Shown here: in pieces, positions 1-10,020 of the stretch
Numbering within the stretch: the first letter of the stretch is position 1
How the letters are laid out: the number at the start of each line of letters is the position of its first letter
DNA from: Geobacter sp. FeAm09
Lineage (GTDB): Bacteria > Desulfobacterota > Desulfuromonadia > Geobacterales > Pseudopelobacteraceae
Length of the DNA stretch: 64,000 bases
Direction of reading: 5' to 3'
NCBI RefSeq assembly: GCF_008330225.1
Contig: NZ_CP042466.1
Span: 2,784,001-2,848,000 of the forward strand
The notes under the pieces: generated by a model
Databases searched by the model: none
Told to the model about the DNA's origin: nothing
What the model saw: the letters and a program-made list of their open reading frames with translations, nothing else
Position numbers and translations under genes: made by a program

Positions 1-46
1 TAAGCTGCAGGTGATCGGGCGCGTCGTCCGCCGCATCGTGCGCTGA
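1..46 (+). CDS. C-terminal end of an unidentified protein, cut by window start
   Basis: The frame entering from the left encodes about 14 residues (KLQVIGRVVRRIVR) and stops at TGA 44-46. The GRVV-plus-arginine tail is reminiscent of the C-terminus of LexA or S24-type repressors, but this is too short to name the protein. It converges on the exporter gene that ends at 78, with only about 30 bp between them. Confidence 0.4.
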   Translation, partial: KLQVIGRVVRRIVR

Positions 47-77
47 CCGGGAGAACCCGGCCCGTGGTGCGGCACCA

Positions 78-716
78 TTACCCTGTAAAAACCCTTTTCC
101 AGATCAGGCTGGCACCGATGCCCCACATGGTGCACCCCACCAGAATATCGAGAACCCGCCAGGCAACCGGCTTGCGAAACAGCGGCGCACAGACCCCGGC
201 GCCATAGCCGATGCCGTAAAACCAGACAAGCGATGCCGTCATGGCCCCCACGGCAAAGAGAACCCGGGCCTGTCCGCTGAATTGCGCCGCCAGGCTGCCC
301 AACAGCAGTACCGTATCCAGATAGACGTGGGGGTTCAGAAGGCTGAGGGCCAAGGTGGTCGCCACCACGGCGGCAAGCCCTCCATCCCCCGTGCTTTTCC
401 CATCGGCCGCCAGCCCCTGCGGCCTGGCCGCCGACCAGAAGGAACGGATGCCGTAGCAGAAGAGGAAAGCGGCCCCTCCCCACAGGGCACAGACGAGCAA
501 GCGCGGCGACGAGGCGACGACCGTGCCGAAACCGCCGGCCCCCAGCGCGATCAGAATCATGTCGCACAGAAAACAGATGGTGCTTACCGTAAAGACGTAC
601 TCACGGCGCAGCCCCTGCCGCAGGACAAAGGCGTTCTGGCTGCCGATGGCGATGATCAGGCTTGCGCCGAGGCTGAAACCGTGCACCAGGGGTTCATAGG
701 ACAAGACAGGGGTCAT
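78..716 (-). CDS. LysE/ArgO-family amino-acid exporter
   Basis: Inner-membrane protein of 212 residues, the usual size for the LysE/RhtB superfamily, which exports basic or neutral amino acids and related metabolites. It has about six hydrophobic segments and the family N-terminal signature G-S-Q-N-A-F-V-L-R-Q-G near residues 26-36, which points to the LysE/ArgO branch. The start is the ATG at 716. The gene is divergent from the GlxA-type regulator beginning at about 849, across about 130 bp that presumably hold both promoters. Exporters of this family are often controlled by a divergently encoded regulator. The substrate cannot be read from the sequence; arginine or lysine is a guess from the family. 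Confidence 0.85.
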   Translation of the reverse strand: MTPVLSYEPLVHGFSLGASLIIAIGSQNAFVLRQGLRREYVFTVSTICFLCDMILIALGAGGFGTVVASSPRLLVCALWGGAAFLFCYGIRSFWSAARPQGLAADGKSTGDGGLAAVVATTLALSLLNPHVYLDTVLLLGSLAAQFSGQARVLFAVGAMTASLVWFYGIGYGAGVCAPLFRKPVAWRVLDILVGCTMWGIGASLIWKRVFTG

Positions 717-848
717 GGGGTCTGCGCTCCTGCCGCAAGAATACCGACTTCGCCACCATTAATCAACGCCGTTGTCCCCCGGCAATCGGGCCGCATGGCA
801 GAAAATGCCTGTTTGTTGTCATTGCGCCCTCTGCCGCTTTGTGAAAAA

Positions 849-1871
849 ATGCGCATCATGAATCGACGCAATCACGACCAGCATAGCAAGACCGGGGCAC
901 GCGAACCGCGCACCATCGTCGTGGTGGCCCATGAGGGGTGCGAGCTCCTGGATGCCACCGGCCCCGCCGCGGTATTCGGGGTGGTGAACAGGACGCTGCG
1001 GGAGCAGGCGGCGCCCACCGGCTACCGGACCATCATTGCGGCAGAGGAGCGGGGGGCCGTCACGACCTCCGCGGGGGTGCAACTGGTGGCCGACGCGGCA
1101 TGGCGCGACATTGCCGGCCCCATCGACACCCTGCTCGTGGTGGGAAGCCCGGACGAGCCCCTCTGCCGCACCATGGCAAACCGGGAGTTGATCCACTGGC
1201 TGAAAGAAATGGGGGGACGGGCCAGGCGGCTGGTATCGGTCTGCACCGGCGCTTTCCTCCTGGCGGAGGCGGGTCTCCTGAACGGGCGGCGGGCCACGAC
1301 CCACTGGATGGACGTGGACCGCATGGTCAGGGAGTACCCGGAAGTAACCGTGGAGCCGGATGCAATCTATGTCAGGGACGGCTCCGTAGCCACCTCCGCG
1401 GGCATTACGGCCGGGATCGACCTGGCGCTCGCCCTGGTGGAGGAGGATTACGGCAGGAAGCTGGCCCTGGCAATCGCCCGCCGGCTCGTCCTCTACCTCA
1501 AACGCCCGGGCGGGCAGAGCCAGTTCAGCAGCCGCCTCCGTTCCCAGATGGTCACGGGCGGGCCCCTGGCACCGCTTCTGGCCTGGCTTGAGGAAAACTC
1601 CCATCAGGATATCACGGTCGATGCCCTGGCAGACCGGGCAGCCATGAGTCCCCGCAATTTCGCCCGGGTGTTCCTCCGGGAAACCGGTACGACGCCGTCG
1701 AAATACCTGGACCGGTTACGGATCGAACGGGCCAAGCATCTCCTGGAGGAGACGAATCATCCCATGGAGACGGTGGCGCGGGAGAGCGGTTTCGCCAGCG
1801 CCGAGCAGTTGCGGCGCACTTTCCAGCGCTGCCTGGGGATCACGCCCCGCGCCTACCGCGAACGTTTCTGA
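849..1871 (+). CDS. GlxA-family AraC-type regulator with DJ-1/PfpI-like domain
   Basis: Predicted transcription factor of about 340 residues. The N-terminal half (about 17-185) is a DJ-1/PfpI, class-I amidotransferase-like fold with its nucleophile-elbow cysteine at about residue 132 (VSVCTGAFLLAEAG). The C-terminal half (about 235-338) holds the paired helix-turn-helices of AraC/XylS proteins, ending in a typical LRRTFQRCLGITPRAYRERF tail. The frame is open well upstream, but similarity begins near the ATGs at 849 and 858. Neither has a good ribosome site, so the start is uncertain. The gene is divergent from the LysE-type exporter and followed after 22 bp by a DUF2917 gene. Known GlxA-type proteins often sense amino-acid-related ligands, which fits control of the exporter, but that is inference. 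Confidence 0.85.
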   Translation: MRIMNRRNHDQHSKTGAREPRTIVVVAHEGCELLDATGPAAVFGVVNRTLREQAAPTGYRTIIAAEERGAVTTSAGVQLVADAAWRDIAGPIDTLLVVGSPDEPLCRTMANRELIHWLKEMGGRARRLVSVCTGAFLLAEAGLLNGRRATTHWMDVDRMVREYPEVTVEPDAIYVRDGSVATSAGITAGIDLALALVEEDYGRKLALAIARRLVLYLKRPGGQSQFSSRLRSQMVTGGPLAPLLAWLEENSHQDITVDALADRAAMSPRNFARVFLRETGTTPSKYLDRLRIERAKHLLEETNHPMETVARESGFASAEQLRRTFQRCLGITPRAYRERF

Positions 1872-1893
1872 CCATTACCCCGAGGAGCCATGT

Positions 1894-2184
1894 ATGGACT
1901 ACCTGCTGAAACGAGGCGAAACCATTGCGGTCACCGCCGGTCCCGAGGGGTGTTCCCTGCGTACGGACCGGGGAAGCGTGTGGCTGACCCGCTACGACGA
2001 CCCGCGCGATTATTTCCTGAAACCGGGCGAGGCCTTTGCCGTACGCGCTCCCGGCGCGGTGGTCATCGAGGCGCTGGAGGATGCGGCGATCTCCCTGGAA
2101 TACCCCGGCGCCGGCCGGCCGGCCCGGGCCACCATCCAGGTCGGCCTCGGCATCCCCTCCTTGATTGCCATGGAACTGCACTGA
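1894..2184 (+). CDS. DUF2917-family small protein
   Basis: A 96-residue soluble protein matching the DUF2917 pattern: an N-terminal beta-rich, cupin-like segment with G-S-V-W-L-T-R at about 29-35 and D-Y-F-L-K-P-G-E at about 39-46. Function is unknown. The ATG at 1894 sits about 8 bp after GAGGAG; an out-of-frame ATG at 1890 lies between. It follows the GlxA-type regulator by 22 bp and is probably cotranscribed. Members are often seen near LysE-type exporters and their regulators, so a role in that system is possible but not demonstrated. Confidence 0.75.
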   Translation: MDYLLKRGETIAVTAGPEGCSLRTDRGSVWLTRYDDPRDYFLKPGEAFAVRAPGAVVIEALEDAAISLEYPGAGRPARATIQVGLGIPSLIAMELH

Positions 2185-2268
2185 GCCCCCCTACCCTCCC
2201 CCTTTGATTGACTTTTTCCCTTGGGCGGTATATTCAGAAAGGTCGCAATCTTGCCCAAGGAGTCCCGT

Positions 2269-4938
2269 GTGTCCGATACCCCCAAACCGAGCCGTCTGTT
2301 CGCCTTCGTCGCCAGGCGTCCGCGCCTGATCCTGGCGCTGGCCCTGTTCTTTTCCGTCGTTGCCGTCGTCTACACCAAACAAAACATGGAGTTTCTCACC
2401 GGCCGCGACGACCTGATGGCCAAAAACGCCCCCTTCCAGATGGATTACCAGGCCTATCGCCGGGAATTCGGCGACCAGGAAGAGATCGTGGCGGTCATCG
2501 AGTCGGACGACGCCGAGAAATCGACCCGCGCCGCCGATGCGCTCTACCAGCGCCTGAACCGGGAGACCGGCCTGTTCCGCGACGTGTTCTACCCGGGCGG
2601 CCTCCCCTTTTTCCGCAAGAACGGCCTGTTGTTCATGCCGCTGGAGGACATCCGGCGGCTGCGCCACACCCTGACCATGGCCGCCCCGGTGCTGAAGGAC
2701 CTGGCCGCCTCCCCCTCGGTGCAGACGCTCTTCACCAGCCTGACCGGCCAGATTGACGGTTACCTCGCCTCCGGCGACCCGGCTGCCCTGGAGAGTCTGA
2801 CCTTCATGCTGGGCACCCTCGACAAGGGGTTCAAGGCCGTTGACGGCAAGGGGAGCGGCATGTCCATGGACGCGTTCCTCAAGGGAGGGGGCGACGGCAC
2901 GCCATCGACCCTGGAAAGCGCCGGCAGGCAGCAGGTCATCACCATGCGGCCGGTCAAGGACGAGGGGAGCTTCGTGGCCTCGGAAAAACCGATCAAGGCG
3001 GCCCGCGCCGCCCTGGCCGAACTGGTGAAGCGCCCCGAATTCAAGGGGGTCACGGCCGGCCTGACCGGCGTGCCGGTGCTCGAGTACGAGGAAATGGCCA
3101 CCAGCCAGCGGGACATCGAGATCGCCACCATCCTCTCCCTCTCCCTCACCGTGGTCCTGCTGCTGTTCGCCTTCCGCGGCCTGTTGAACGTGATCAGCGC
3201 CATGGTCTCCCTCATGGTGGGCATCTGCCTCTCCTTCGGCTTTGCCACCGCCGCCGTGGGGCACCTCAACATCCTCTCCATGGTCTTCGCCATCATGCTC
3301 ATCGGCCTGGGGATCGAGTACGGCATCCAGGTGGTCCTGCGCTATCAGGAGGAGTTGCGGAGCGGCTCGTCCGGCATGGCGGCCATCGAAACCGGCCTTA
3401 CGGCCAACATCCGCTCCATCGTCATGGCCGCCGCCACCGTGGCCCTGGCCTTCGCCACCTTTGCCTTCACCGATTTCAAGGGCATCGCCGAACTGGGCAT
3501 CATCGCCGCCGGCGGGGTCGTGATCTGCGTCATCACCACCTTCACCGTGCTGCCCGCCATGCTCATCCTGCTGGAACGGTTCAGGAAGCCGCTCCCGAGC
3601 GCCCCCGCGCAACAGGCTCCGGCGGAGCTTGCCGAAAAGCCCTTTTTCCGCGCCCTCTTCGCCAACCCGCGGACCGTCGTCGCTGCTACCCTGCTCCTGG
3701 CCCTGGCCTGCATCTATCCGACCCTGACCATGCGCTTCGACTATAACCTGATGAACCTCCAGGCCAAGGGGCTGCAATCGGTGGAATACGCCTACAAGCT
3801 GATGCGCAGCAAGGAAAACTCCGGCTATTTCGCCGTGGTGACCGCCAAGGACCGGGCAGAGGCCAAGGCGTTGACCGAACGCCTGGAGAAGCTCCCCAGT
3901 GTAGACCACGTGGTCAGCCTGACCGCCCTGGTGCCGGACGGCCAGGAGGCCAAGCTGGCGGAACTGGCGGCGCTCCGGCAGGTCCTGGCGGAGGTAAGGC
4001 CGGTGCCCTACGAGGAGAACCTGCGGGTCATGGAACTTCCCCGGGTCTTCGAGGCGTTCCGCGACCGGGTGGGCAAGCTGAAGGCCGCCCTGGATGCCAA
4101 AAAGGCGCCCGAGGCCAAGCCGGTGGGGGCTTTCCTGACGACCCTGGACGGCTTCTTCGCCACCCTGGAGAAGGAAAAGGACAAGAACGCTCTGGGGATG
4201 CTCCGGGAGTTTCAGGGGAGCATGTTCGCCGAGTTGCCGGTCAAGCTGACCATGATGAAGGAGAGCCTCGAGGCGTCCCCGGTCGTCGAGGCGGACGTGC
4301 CGCCCCAGCTGAAGCAGCGCTTTGTGGGGAAAAGCGGCGTGCTGCTGCTCCAGGTGGCCCCCAAGAGGGAGGTCTTCGAGCACGAGCCGCTCCAGGAATT
4401 CGTCACCCAGGTCAAGGGGGTCGTTCCCAGCGCCACCGGCGAGCCGGTCATGGTCTACGAATCCCTGACCACCATGCGTGACGCCTACCTCAGGGCCTTT
4501 GCCTATGCCTTCCTCGGCATCGCCGTGATCCTGCTCATCAACTTCAAGAGCGTCCGGTTCGCCGCCATGGGCGCCCTGCCGCTGGCGGTGGGCCTGTTGT
4601 TCATGGTGGGGGGGATGCGGCTGGGAGGGGTCAGCTTCAATTCGGCCAACATCATCGTGCTGCCGCTGATCCTGGGGGTGGGGATCGACTCGGCCATCTA
4701 CATCATCAACCGCTACCGCCAGGGGAACGAAACCCCGGGCCAGGTGGCCACCCGCAGCGCCGGCATCGGCGTGTTCCTCAACGCCCTGACCATTCTGTTC
4801 AGCTTCGGCGCCCTCATGGTGGCCCACCACCAGGGGGTCTTCAGCATCGGCGCGGTCATGTCCCTGGGCATGACGGCCAGCGTGGCGGTCTTCCTGATCT
4901 TCCTGCCGGCGCTGCTCTCCCTGTGGGGGAGGCGGTAA
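2269..4938 (+). CDS. MMPL/RND-family transporter, HpnN-like
   Basis: Inner-membrane RND-superfamily protein of about 889 residues in the MMPL/hopanoid-transporter (HpnN) style. One transmembrane helix lies at about 15-35, then a periplasmic domain. A five-to-six-helix block at about 283-440 contains the IGLGIEYGIQVV segment, and after a second periplasmic domain a matching block at about 740-885 contains LGVGIDSAIYIINRY. HpnN-type proteins move hopanoids to the outer membrane, while other MMPL proteins move lipids or drugs. No hopanoid gene is seen nearby, so the substrate is open. The GTG at 2269 is preferred because AAGGAG lies 6 bp upstream; a longer reading from 2221 has no ribosome site. 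A strong terminator follows at 4974. Confidence 0.75.
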   Translation: MSDTPKPSRLFAFVARRPRLILALALFFSVVAVVYTKQNMEFLTGRDDLMAKNAPFQMDYQAYRREFGDQEEIVAVIESDDAEKSTRAADALYQRLNRETGLFRDVFYPGGLPFFRKNGLLFMPLEDIRRLRHTLTMAAPVLKDLAASPSVQTLFTSLTGQIDGYLASGDPAALESLTFMLGTLDKGFKAVDGKGSGMSMDAFLKGGGDGTPSTLESAGRQQVITMRPVKDEGSFVASEKPIKAARAALAELVKRPEFKGVTAGLTGVPVLEYEEMATSQRDIEIATILSLSLTVVLLLFAFRGLLNVISAMVSLMVGICLSFGFATAAVGHLNILSMVFAIMLIGLGIEYGIQVVLRYQEELRSGSSGMAAIETGLTANIRSIVMAAATVALAFATFAFTDFKGIAELGIIAAGGVVICVITTFTVLPAMLILLERFRKPLPSAPAQQAPAELAEKPFFRALFANPRTVVAATLLLALACIYPTLTMRFDYNLMNLQAKGLQSVEYAYKLMRSKENSGYFAVVTAKDRAEAKALTERLEKLPSVDHVVSLTALVPDGQEAKLAELAALRQVLAEVRPVPYEENLRVMELPRVFEAFRDRVGKLKAALDAKKAPEAKPVGAFLTTLDGFFATLEKEKDKNALGMLREFQGSMFAELPVKLTMMKESLEASPVVEADVPPQLKQRFVGKSGVLLLQVAPKREVFEHEPLQEFVTQVKGVVPSATGEPVMVYESLTTMRDAYLRAFAYAFLGIAVILLINFKSVRFAAMGALPLAVGLLFMVGGMRLGGVSFNSANIIVLPLILGVGIDSAIYIINRYRQGNETPGQVATRSAGIGVFLNALTILFSFGALMVAHHQGVFSIGAVMSLGMTASVAVFLIFLPALLSLWGRR

Positions 4939-4973
4939 GGCTCGCCGTCCATTCCGGGAATGGTGCGGATGGC

Positions 4974-5009
4974 AAGACCTCCGGGGTGGAACGCCCCGGA
5001 GGTCTTTTT
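4974..5009 (+). terminator. Rho-independent terminator after the MMPL transporter
   Basis: AAGACCTCCGGGG and CCCCGGAGGTCTT form a 13-bp stem with a short loop followed by T residues, 35 bp after the MMPL stop codon. The arms are A-rich and T-rich outside, so it could act in both directions. Confidence 0.85.
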
Positions 5010-5602
5010 GTCTGGTGGTGCGTGATGCCCGCTCCTGTTGCCGGGCCTTCTTCACATGCCCCCTGAATGGGCTGCGGCCGGGATTCGATACGGCGTGCGA
5101 CATGCTTCACCGCAACGTTTCATTGTGGCCATGATGGTCATGGCCATAAATGGAGATGCAAGCGGGATCGTGAGAGGACATGGTATAACGTTCCGTATCG
5201 TGTGCGGTCGGTTCGCCGCAGTAATTTCGAGAGGTTAAAGTTCCAGGCAGAGGGGTTTTCCAACTTGAGGCCTTTTGGGATGAAAACCAGATGAAAACTA
5301 GGGACATCCATGATAAGTTTTGTCACATGGTCAATGCCCTATGGTTCTTTTTCGGTATAAATTGCCGGCAGGACATGGTGGGTTCCTTTCTCGGCAGTGA
5401 GTTGGCCGTGCTGCTCACATGACTGGAAAATCCCATCATGTCCTGCCCTTACCTCTTGCGGTGGATTTACGAATAGAACCCAGTACCCGGGGTTGCAGAG
5501 AAGGGACTCCCCCCAAAGTAAGCTCCGAAAATATCGCAACAGTTGACATCCTGTCCGCACCGTTTAGTATTTGATGCACAATAACTTCCAAGGAAACCGA
5601 AT
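5010..5602. other. Intergenic region without a convincing gene
   Basis: About 590 bp between the MMPL terminator and the CheB-CheR gene. No reading frame here has a ribosome site plus coding-like composition. The stretch is less GC-rich than its neighbours and holds one perfect inverted repeat (5126-5146). The segment before 5603 probably contains the promoter of the chemosensory genes, but no clear -35/-10 or -24/-12 box stands out. Confidence 0.5.
5126..5146. repeat. Perfect 9-3-9 inverted repeat, possible operator
   Basis: TGGCCATGA-TGG-TCATGGCCA is a perfect dyad with a 3-bp centre in a non-coding stretch. No T run follows, so a terminator is unlikely. A protein-binding site is possible; no regulator is known. 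Confidence 0.4.
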
Positions 5603-8249
5603 ATGAAGAATCTCGGAAAGAAGAGCGGCACCCGGAAGACGGCCCCTGTCGAACCCGCTGCGGTACCCGGACAGGAACAGAAAAGCGACGAGGCAAACTT
5701 CCCGATCGTCGCCATCGGCGCGTCGGCCGGGGGTTGGAGGCGCTGACCCAGTTCCTGGAGCCGGTAGCGCCGAACTGCGGCCTTGCCTTCGTCGTCATCC
5801 AGCACCTCGACCCCGACCACGTCGGGATGCTTCCCGAACTGCTCCAGCGGGCCACCAAGCTGGAAGTGGTGCTGGTCAAGGACCGGATGCGGGTCAGGCC
5901 GGGCTGCGTCTACGTCATCCCCCCCAACCGGGAGATGTCGATCCTCCACGGCGTCCTCCACCTGTTCGAAGCGGCCGAGCCCCGGGGGCTGCGCCTCCCG
6001 ATCGACCACTTCTTCCGCTCCCTGGCCGACGACTGCAAGGAACGGAGCATCGGCGTCATCCTCTCCGGCATGGGGTCGGACGGCACCCTCGGTCTCAGGG
6101 CGATCAAGGAGAAGGGGGGCCTCGCCCTGGTGCAGGACCCGGAATCGGCCAAATTCAGCGGTATGCCGAACTCGGCCATCAGCTTTGGCCTGGCGGATAT
6201 CGTGGCCCGCGCGGAGGTCCTCGCCGCGAGAATCACCGAAATCCTCCAGCACGCCCCGCTCGGTGCGGTCCCGAAGGTGAAGCTCGAAGAGAAGGATCTC
6301 TCCGCCCTCGACAAGATCGTCATCCTCCTGCGGTCCGAGACCGGCAACGATTTCTCCCTCTACAAGAAGAGCACCCTCTACCGCCGGATCGAACGGCGCA
6401 TGGGGATTCACCAGATCGACACCATCGCCTCCTATGTCCGCTTCCTCCAGGCGAACCGCCAGGAACTGGACCTCCTCTTCAAGGAATTCCTGATCGGCGT
6501 GACCAGCTTCTTCCGGGACCCGGTCGCCTGGGACCACCTGAAGAGCGACGTCATCCCGGGGCTTCTGACCGAACAGCCGTCCGGGGGGTGTTCAGGGCCT
6601 GGTCGGCGGGGTGCTCCACCGGGGAAGAGGCCTATTCCCTGGCCATCGTGTTCAAGGAGACGCTGGAGGAGCTCAAGCCCCAGTCCCACTACACCCTGCA
6701 GATCTTCGCCACCGACCTCGACCGGGACGCCATCGACAAGGCCCGGCTCGGGATGTTCCTCCCGAACATCGCCGGCGACGTCTCGCCGGAGCGGCTCAAC
6801 CGGTTTTTCACCAAGGAGGATGAGGGGTACCGGATCAACAAGGAGATCCGGGAAATGGTCACCTTCGCCACCCAGAACGTCATCACCGACCCCCCCTTCA
6901 CCAAGCTCGACTTCCTCGTCTGCCGCAACCTCCTGATCTACCTGGACGTGGAGATGCAGAAGAAGCTCCTGCCGCTCTTCCACTACGCCCTCAACCCCGG
7001 CGGCGTGCTGTTCCTCGGCAGCGCCGAGACGCTCGGCGTCAGCTCGGACATGTTCTCCCCCCTAAACGCCAAGATGCGGCTCTTCCGGCGCGACTACAGC
7101 ATCAACCGGCCGAACGTGGTCTCGTTCCCCTCAACCGTGCTTCCCCCCGCCCCGGCGGGCTTCAAGGAACCGCCCGCCGTGAAACCGGACATCAATCTGC
7201 AGATCCTGGCCGACCGGGTCCTGCTGCAGAAGTATTCCCCCCCGCCGTGCTGGCCACGCACGAGGGGGACATCATCTACCTCAGCGCCCGGACCGGGAAA
7301 TACCTGGAGCCGCCGGTCGGGAAGGCGAATCTCAACCTCTTCGCCATGGCCCGGGAAGGGCTTCGCGTCGAGCTGTTCGGCGCCTTCCAGAAGGCCCAGC
7401 ACCAGAGCGATCCGCTGGTCGTCCAGAACATCCGGGTCGGTCCCCACGGCGGCAGCCAGACCATCGACCTGGTCGTTCAGAAGCTGGACGAGCCGGAGCT
7501 GCGGGGGATGGTAATGGTCGTTTTCCGGGATGTCCATACCTGCCCGGACATCCCCCGGAAGCGCTCCGGCAAGGCCAAGGATGCCGTGAGCACCCGGATC
7601 ACCGAACTGGAGTCGGAACTCCAGCAGGCCCAGGAAAGCCTGCGGGTCAACCGGGAGGAACTCCAGACCACCCGGGAGGAGATGCAGACCTCCCAGGAGG
7701 AGCTGAAAGCGTCCAACGAGGAGCTCCAGTCGATCAACGAGGAGCTCCAGTCGACCAACGAGGAGCTGACCACCTCCAAGGAAGAGATGCAGTCGATGAA
7801 CGAGGAACTCCAGACGGTCAACTCCGAACAGCAGGCCAAGGTGGACGAGCTCTCCCACTTGAACGACGACATGCGAAACTTCCTGAACAGCACCGAGGTC
7901 GCCACCATCTTCCTCGACAGCCGGCTGAACATCCGCCGCTTCGCCAACGCCTCCAGCAAGCTGTTCAAACTGATCCCGAGCGACGTGGGGCGCCCCCTTT
8001 CGGACATCGTCAACGAACTCTCCTATCCGGAGTTGACCGCCGACGCCGAAAAGGTGCTCCGGACCCTGGTCTTTTCCGAGAAACAGGTTTCCACCACCGA
8101 CGGCCGCTGGTTCTCGGCCCGGATTCTGCCGTACCGGACCGTGGGTGACGTGATCGACGGGGTCGACCGACATCACCTCCTTCAAGCAGTTGGAAGATGA
8201 GCTGCGGACGCAGATCCGGCACTACGAGGAGGCGCGGAACAATGAATGA
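5603..8249 (+). pseudogene. CheB-CheR-coiled-coil-PAS fusion, broken by four frameshifts in this sequence
   Basis: Reads as a CheB methylesterase fused to a CheR methyltransferase and a PAS sensor. The CheB part (5603 to about 6260) keeps its Ser (GASAGG), His (QHLDP) and Asp (SGMGSDGTLG). The CheR part runs about 6290-7100 with the SAM-site motif SAGCSTGEEAYSL. A glutamate-rich coiled coil of repeated NEELQS units (about 7610-7860) and a PAS domain (about 7870-8190) follow. The frame changes at the G run 5729-5733, the G run 6583-6588, the C run 7237-7243 (each repaired by adding one base) and near 8167, where about 11 bp appear to be missing before TDITSFKQLE. The final stop 8247-8249 overlaps the ATG of the next gene. 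Catalytic residues are intact, so sequencing error is a serious alternative to real decay. Confidence 0.8.
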
Positions 8250-9623
8250 TCCCCCCAGCGGCGGAGCCGGGGCACCCCGGCTCCGCCGCAAGGCCGAAAA
8301 GCTCGTCGACGGTTCCGCCACGGCGGCGCCCCCCCAGGGACGGAGGCGGACACCCTGAAGCTCCTCCACGAGCTGCAGGTCCATCAGGTCGAGCTTGATC
8401 TGCAGAACGAGGATCTGCAGCAGGCCTACGAAGACCTGCGGGCCTCCCGGGACCGGTATGCCCTCCTGTACGACTTCGCCCCGGTCGGCTATTGCACCAT
8501 CGACCGGGACATGGTGATCCGCTCCGTCAACCTGACGGGAGCGGTCCTGCTCGGGATGGAGCGCTCCCGCCTGGTAAAGCGGCACCTCTGCCAGTTCATC
8601 GCCGACGGGCACCGCGTAACCTGCGCCAACTTCCTGGCAAAGACGTTTTCGGACCAAGGGATCGCGTCGTGCGAGCTGGCGCTCAAAACGGGGAAAGGCC
8701 GGCAGCTCATCGTGCAGGCCGAGGCCGCAACCGTCGGTCCGGGTAATGAATGCCTCGTCGCGCTGATCGACATTACCGCACGCAAGGAGGCGGAAGCAGC
8801 ACTCCGCACGTCACGGGAAGAATTGGAGCAGCGGGTCGTCGAGCGGACGGCCCAGTTGGCCTTGTCGGCCGACCGGGAACGGGAGGAGATGGCCGGCCGG
8901 TTGCGGGCGCTGGAAGAGTTGCGGCAGAACGAGCTCCTGATGGTTCAGCAGGGGCGGCTGGCGGCCATGGGGGAGATGCTCGGCAACATCGCCCACCAGT
9001 GGCGCCAGCCGATGAACTACCTCGGGCTCCTGCTCCAGGAGATCGGACTCTCTCTCGAACTTGGCTACATAAACAAGGAGAAGTACAACGAGAACCTGGC
9101 CAAGGCGATGGTGACCCTCCGGCACATGTCGGAGACCATCGACGATTTTCGCTGGTTCAGCGCTCCGGACAAGGAAAAGAGGGTATTCCGGGTCGATGAG
9201 GTTGTCACCAAGGTGCTCCACCTCGTCGGGGACCACTTCAAGGCACAGGGGATCGCCATCGACCGGAGCACCACCGGCGCCCCCGCCATCAACGGCTATC
9301 CCAATGAGTACGGCCAGGTGCTGCTGAACCTGCTGATGAATGCCCGGGATGCCTTCCCCGAATCGGCGGAGGCAGGCAAACGGATACGCATCCAGCTCTG
9401 GGCCGAGGGGGAAAAAGCCGTCCTCACCGTCGCCGACAACGCCGGCGGCATCGACGACCGGATCGTGGACAGGATTTTCGACGCCTATTTCACCACCAAG
9501 GAACTCGGGAAGGGAACCGGCATCGGCCTGTTTTTATCGAAGATGATCATCGAGAAGAACATGGGGGGGCGCATCACCGTACGAAACGTCGCGGAGGGAG
9601 CAGAGTTCAGGGTCGAGGCCTGA
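8242..9623 (+). pseudogene. PAS-containing sensor histidine kinase, one frameshift in this sequence
   Basis: The ATG at 8242 overlaps the stop of the CheB-CheR gene (ATGAATGA), so translation is probably coupled. After about 30 residues the C run 8329-8335 appears one base short; beyond it the correct frame is open to TGA 9621-9623. The product would be about 460 residues: an acidic leader, a PAS domain (about 8440-8790), a coiled linker, a dimerization helix with the H-box M-L-G-N-I-A-H-Q-W-R-Q-P (about 8970-9015) and an HATPase domain with N box, GGID and GTGIGL motifs (to 9600). No membrane helix is seen, so it is probably cytosolic, taking its cue from the CheB-CheR-PAS protein and passing phosphate to the receiver encoded 1 bp downstream. 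Confidence 0.8.
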
Positions 9624-9624
9624 C

Positions 9625-10020
9625 ATGAAAGCCGGAAGCGTCACATTCCCCACACGGATTATCCTGATCGTCGAGGACGACCATGCATCCGGCGTGATTC
9701 TCCGCGACATGGTCGCCAGGAAATTCCCCGGTTTCGCCATCTACGTCGCGGAAGATGGCGAAACCGGGATAGATTTTTGCCGGGAGCACTCCCCCGGCAT
9801 TGTGGTGACCGACATCAACCTGCCGGGAATCGACGGCGCCCTGATGGCCAAGAGAATCAAGCGCCGGAAGCCGGACACGAAGTTCATCGTTCTGTCCGGC
9901 TACAGTGACACGGTGCACTTGCAGGAGTTCAACGCTATCGGCATTCACGACTTCCTTGTCAAGCCGGTCGATCTGAAACAGCTGTTCGCTGCGATTCAGG
10001 CATGCATCGATGCGCCCTGA
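9625..10020 (+). CDS. Single-domain response regulator (receiver only)
   Basis: A 131-residue CheY-like receiver without an output domain. It has the acidic pocket (VEDD, about 16-19), the phospho-acceptor Asp in V-T-D-I-N-L-P-G (about 59), the switch Ser in LSGYSD and the conserved Lys in LVKPVD. It begins 1 bp after the kinase stop, so kinase and receiver form a pair. With no DNA-binding domain it likely acts by protein contact or as a relay. The following 250 bp up to the convergent purT gene hold no gene that I can support. Confidence 0.88.
   Translation: MKAGSVTFPTRIILIVEDDHASGVILRDMVARKFPGFAIYVAEDGETGIDFCREHSPGIVVTDINLPGIDGALMAKRIKRRKPDTKFIVLSGYSDTVHLQEFNAIGIHDFLVKPVDLKQLFAAIQACIDAP

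Noticed and set aside
41-77. GGGAGAACCCGGCCCG as a terminator
   Set aside because: Weak, short stem without a T run.
2191-5103. A 970-codon open frame on the minus strand
   Set aside because: Antisense shadow of the MMPL transporter gene caused by GC-rich third positions; low-complexity His/Gly/Gln-rich product with no domain.
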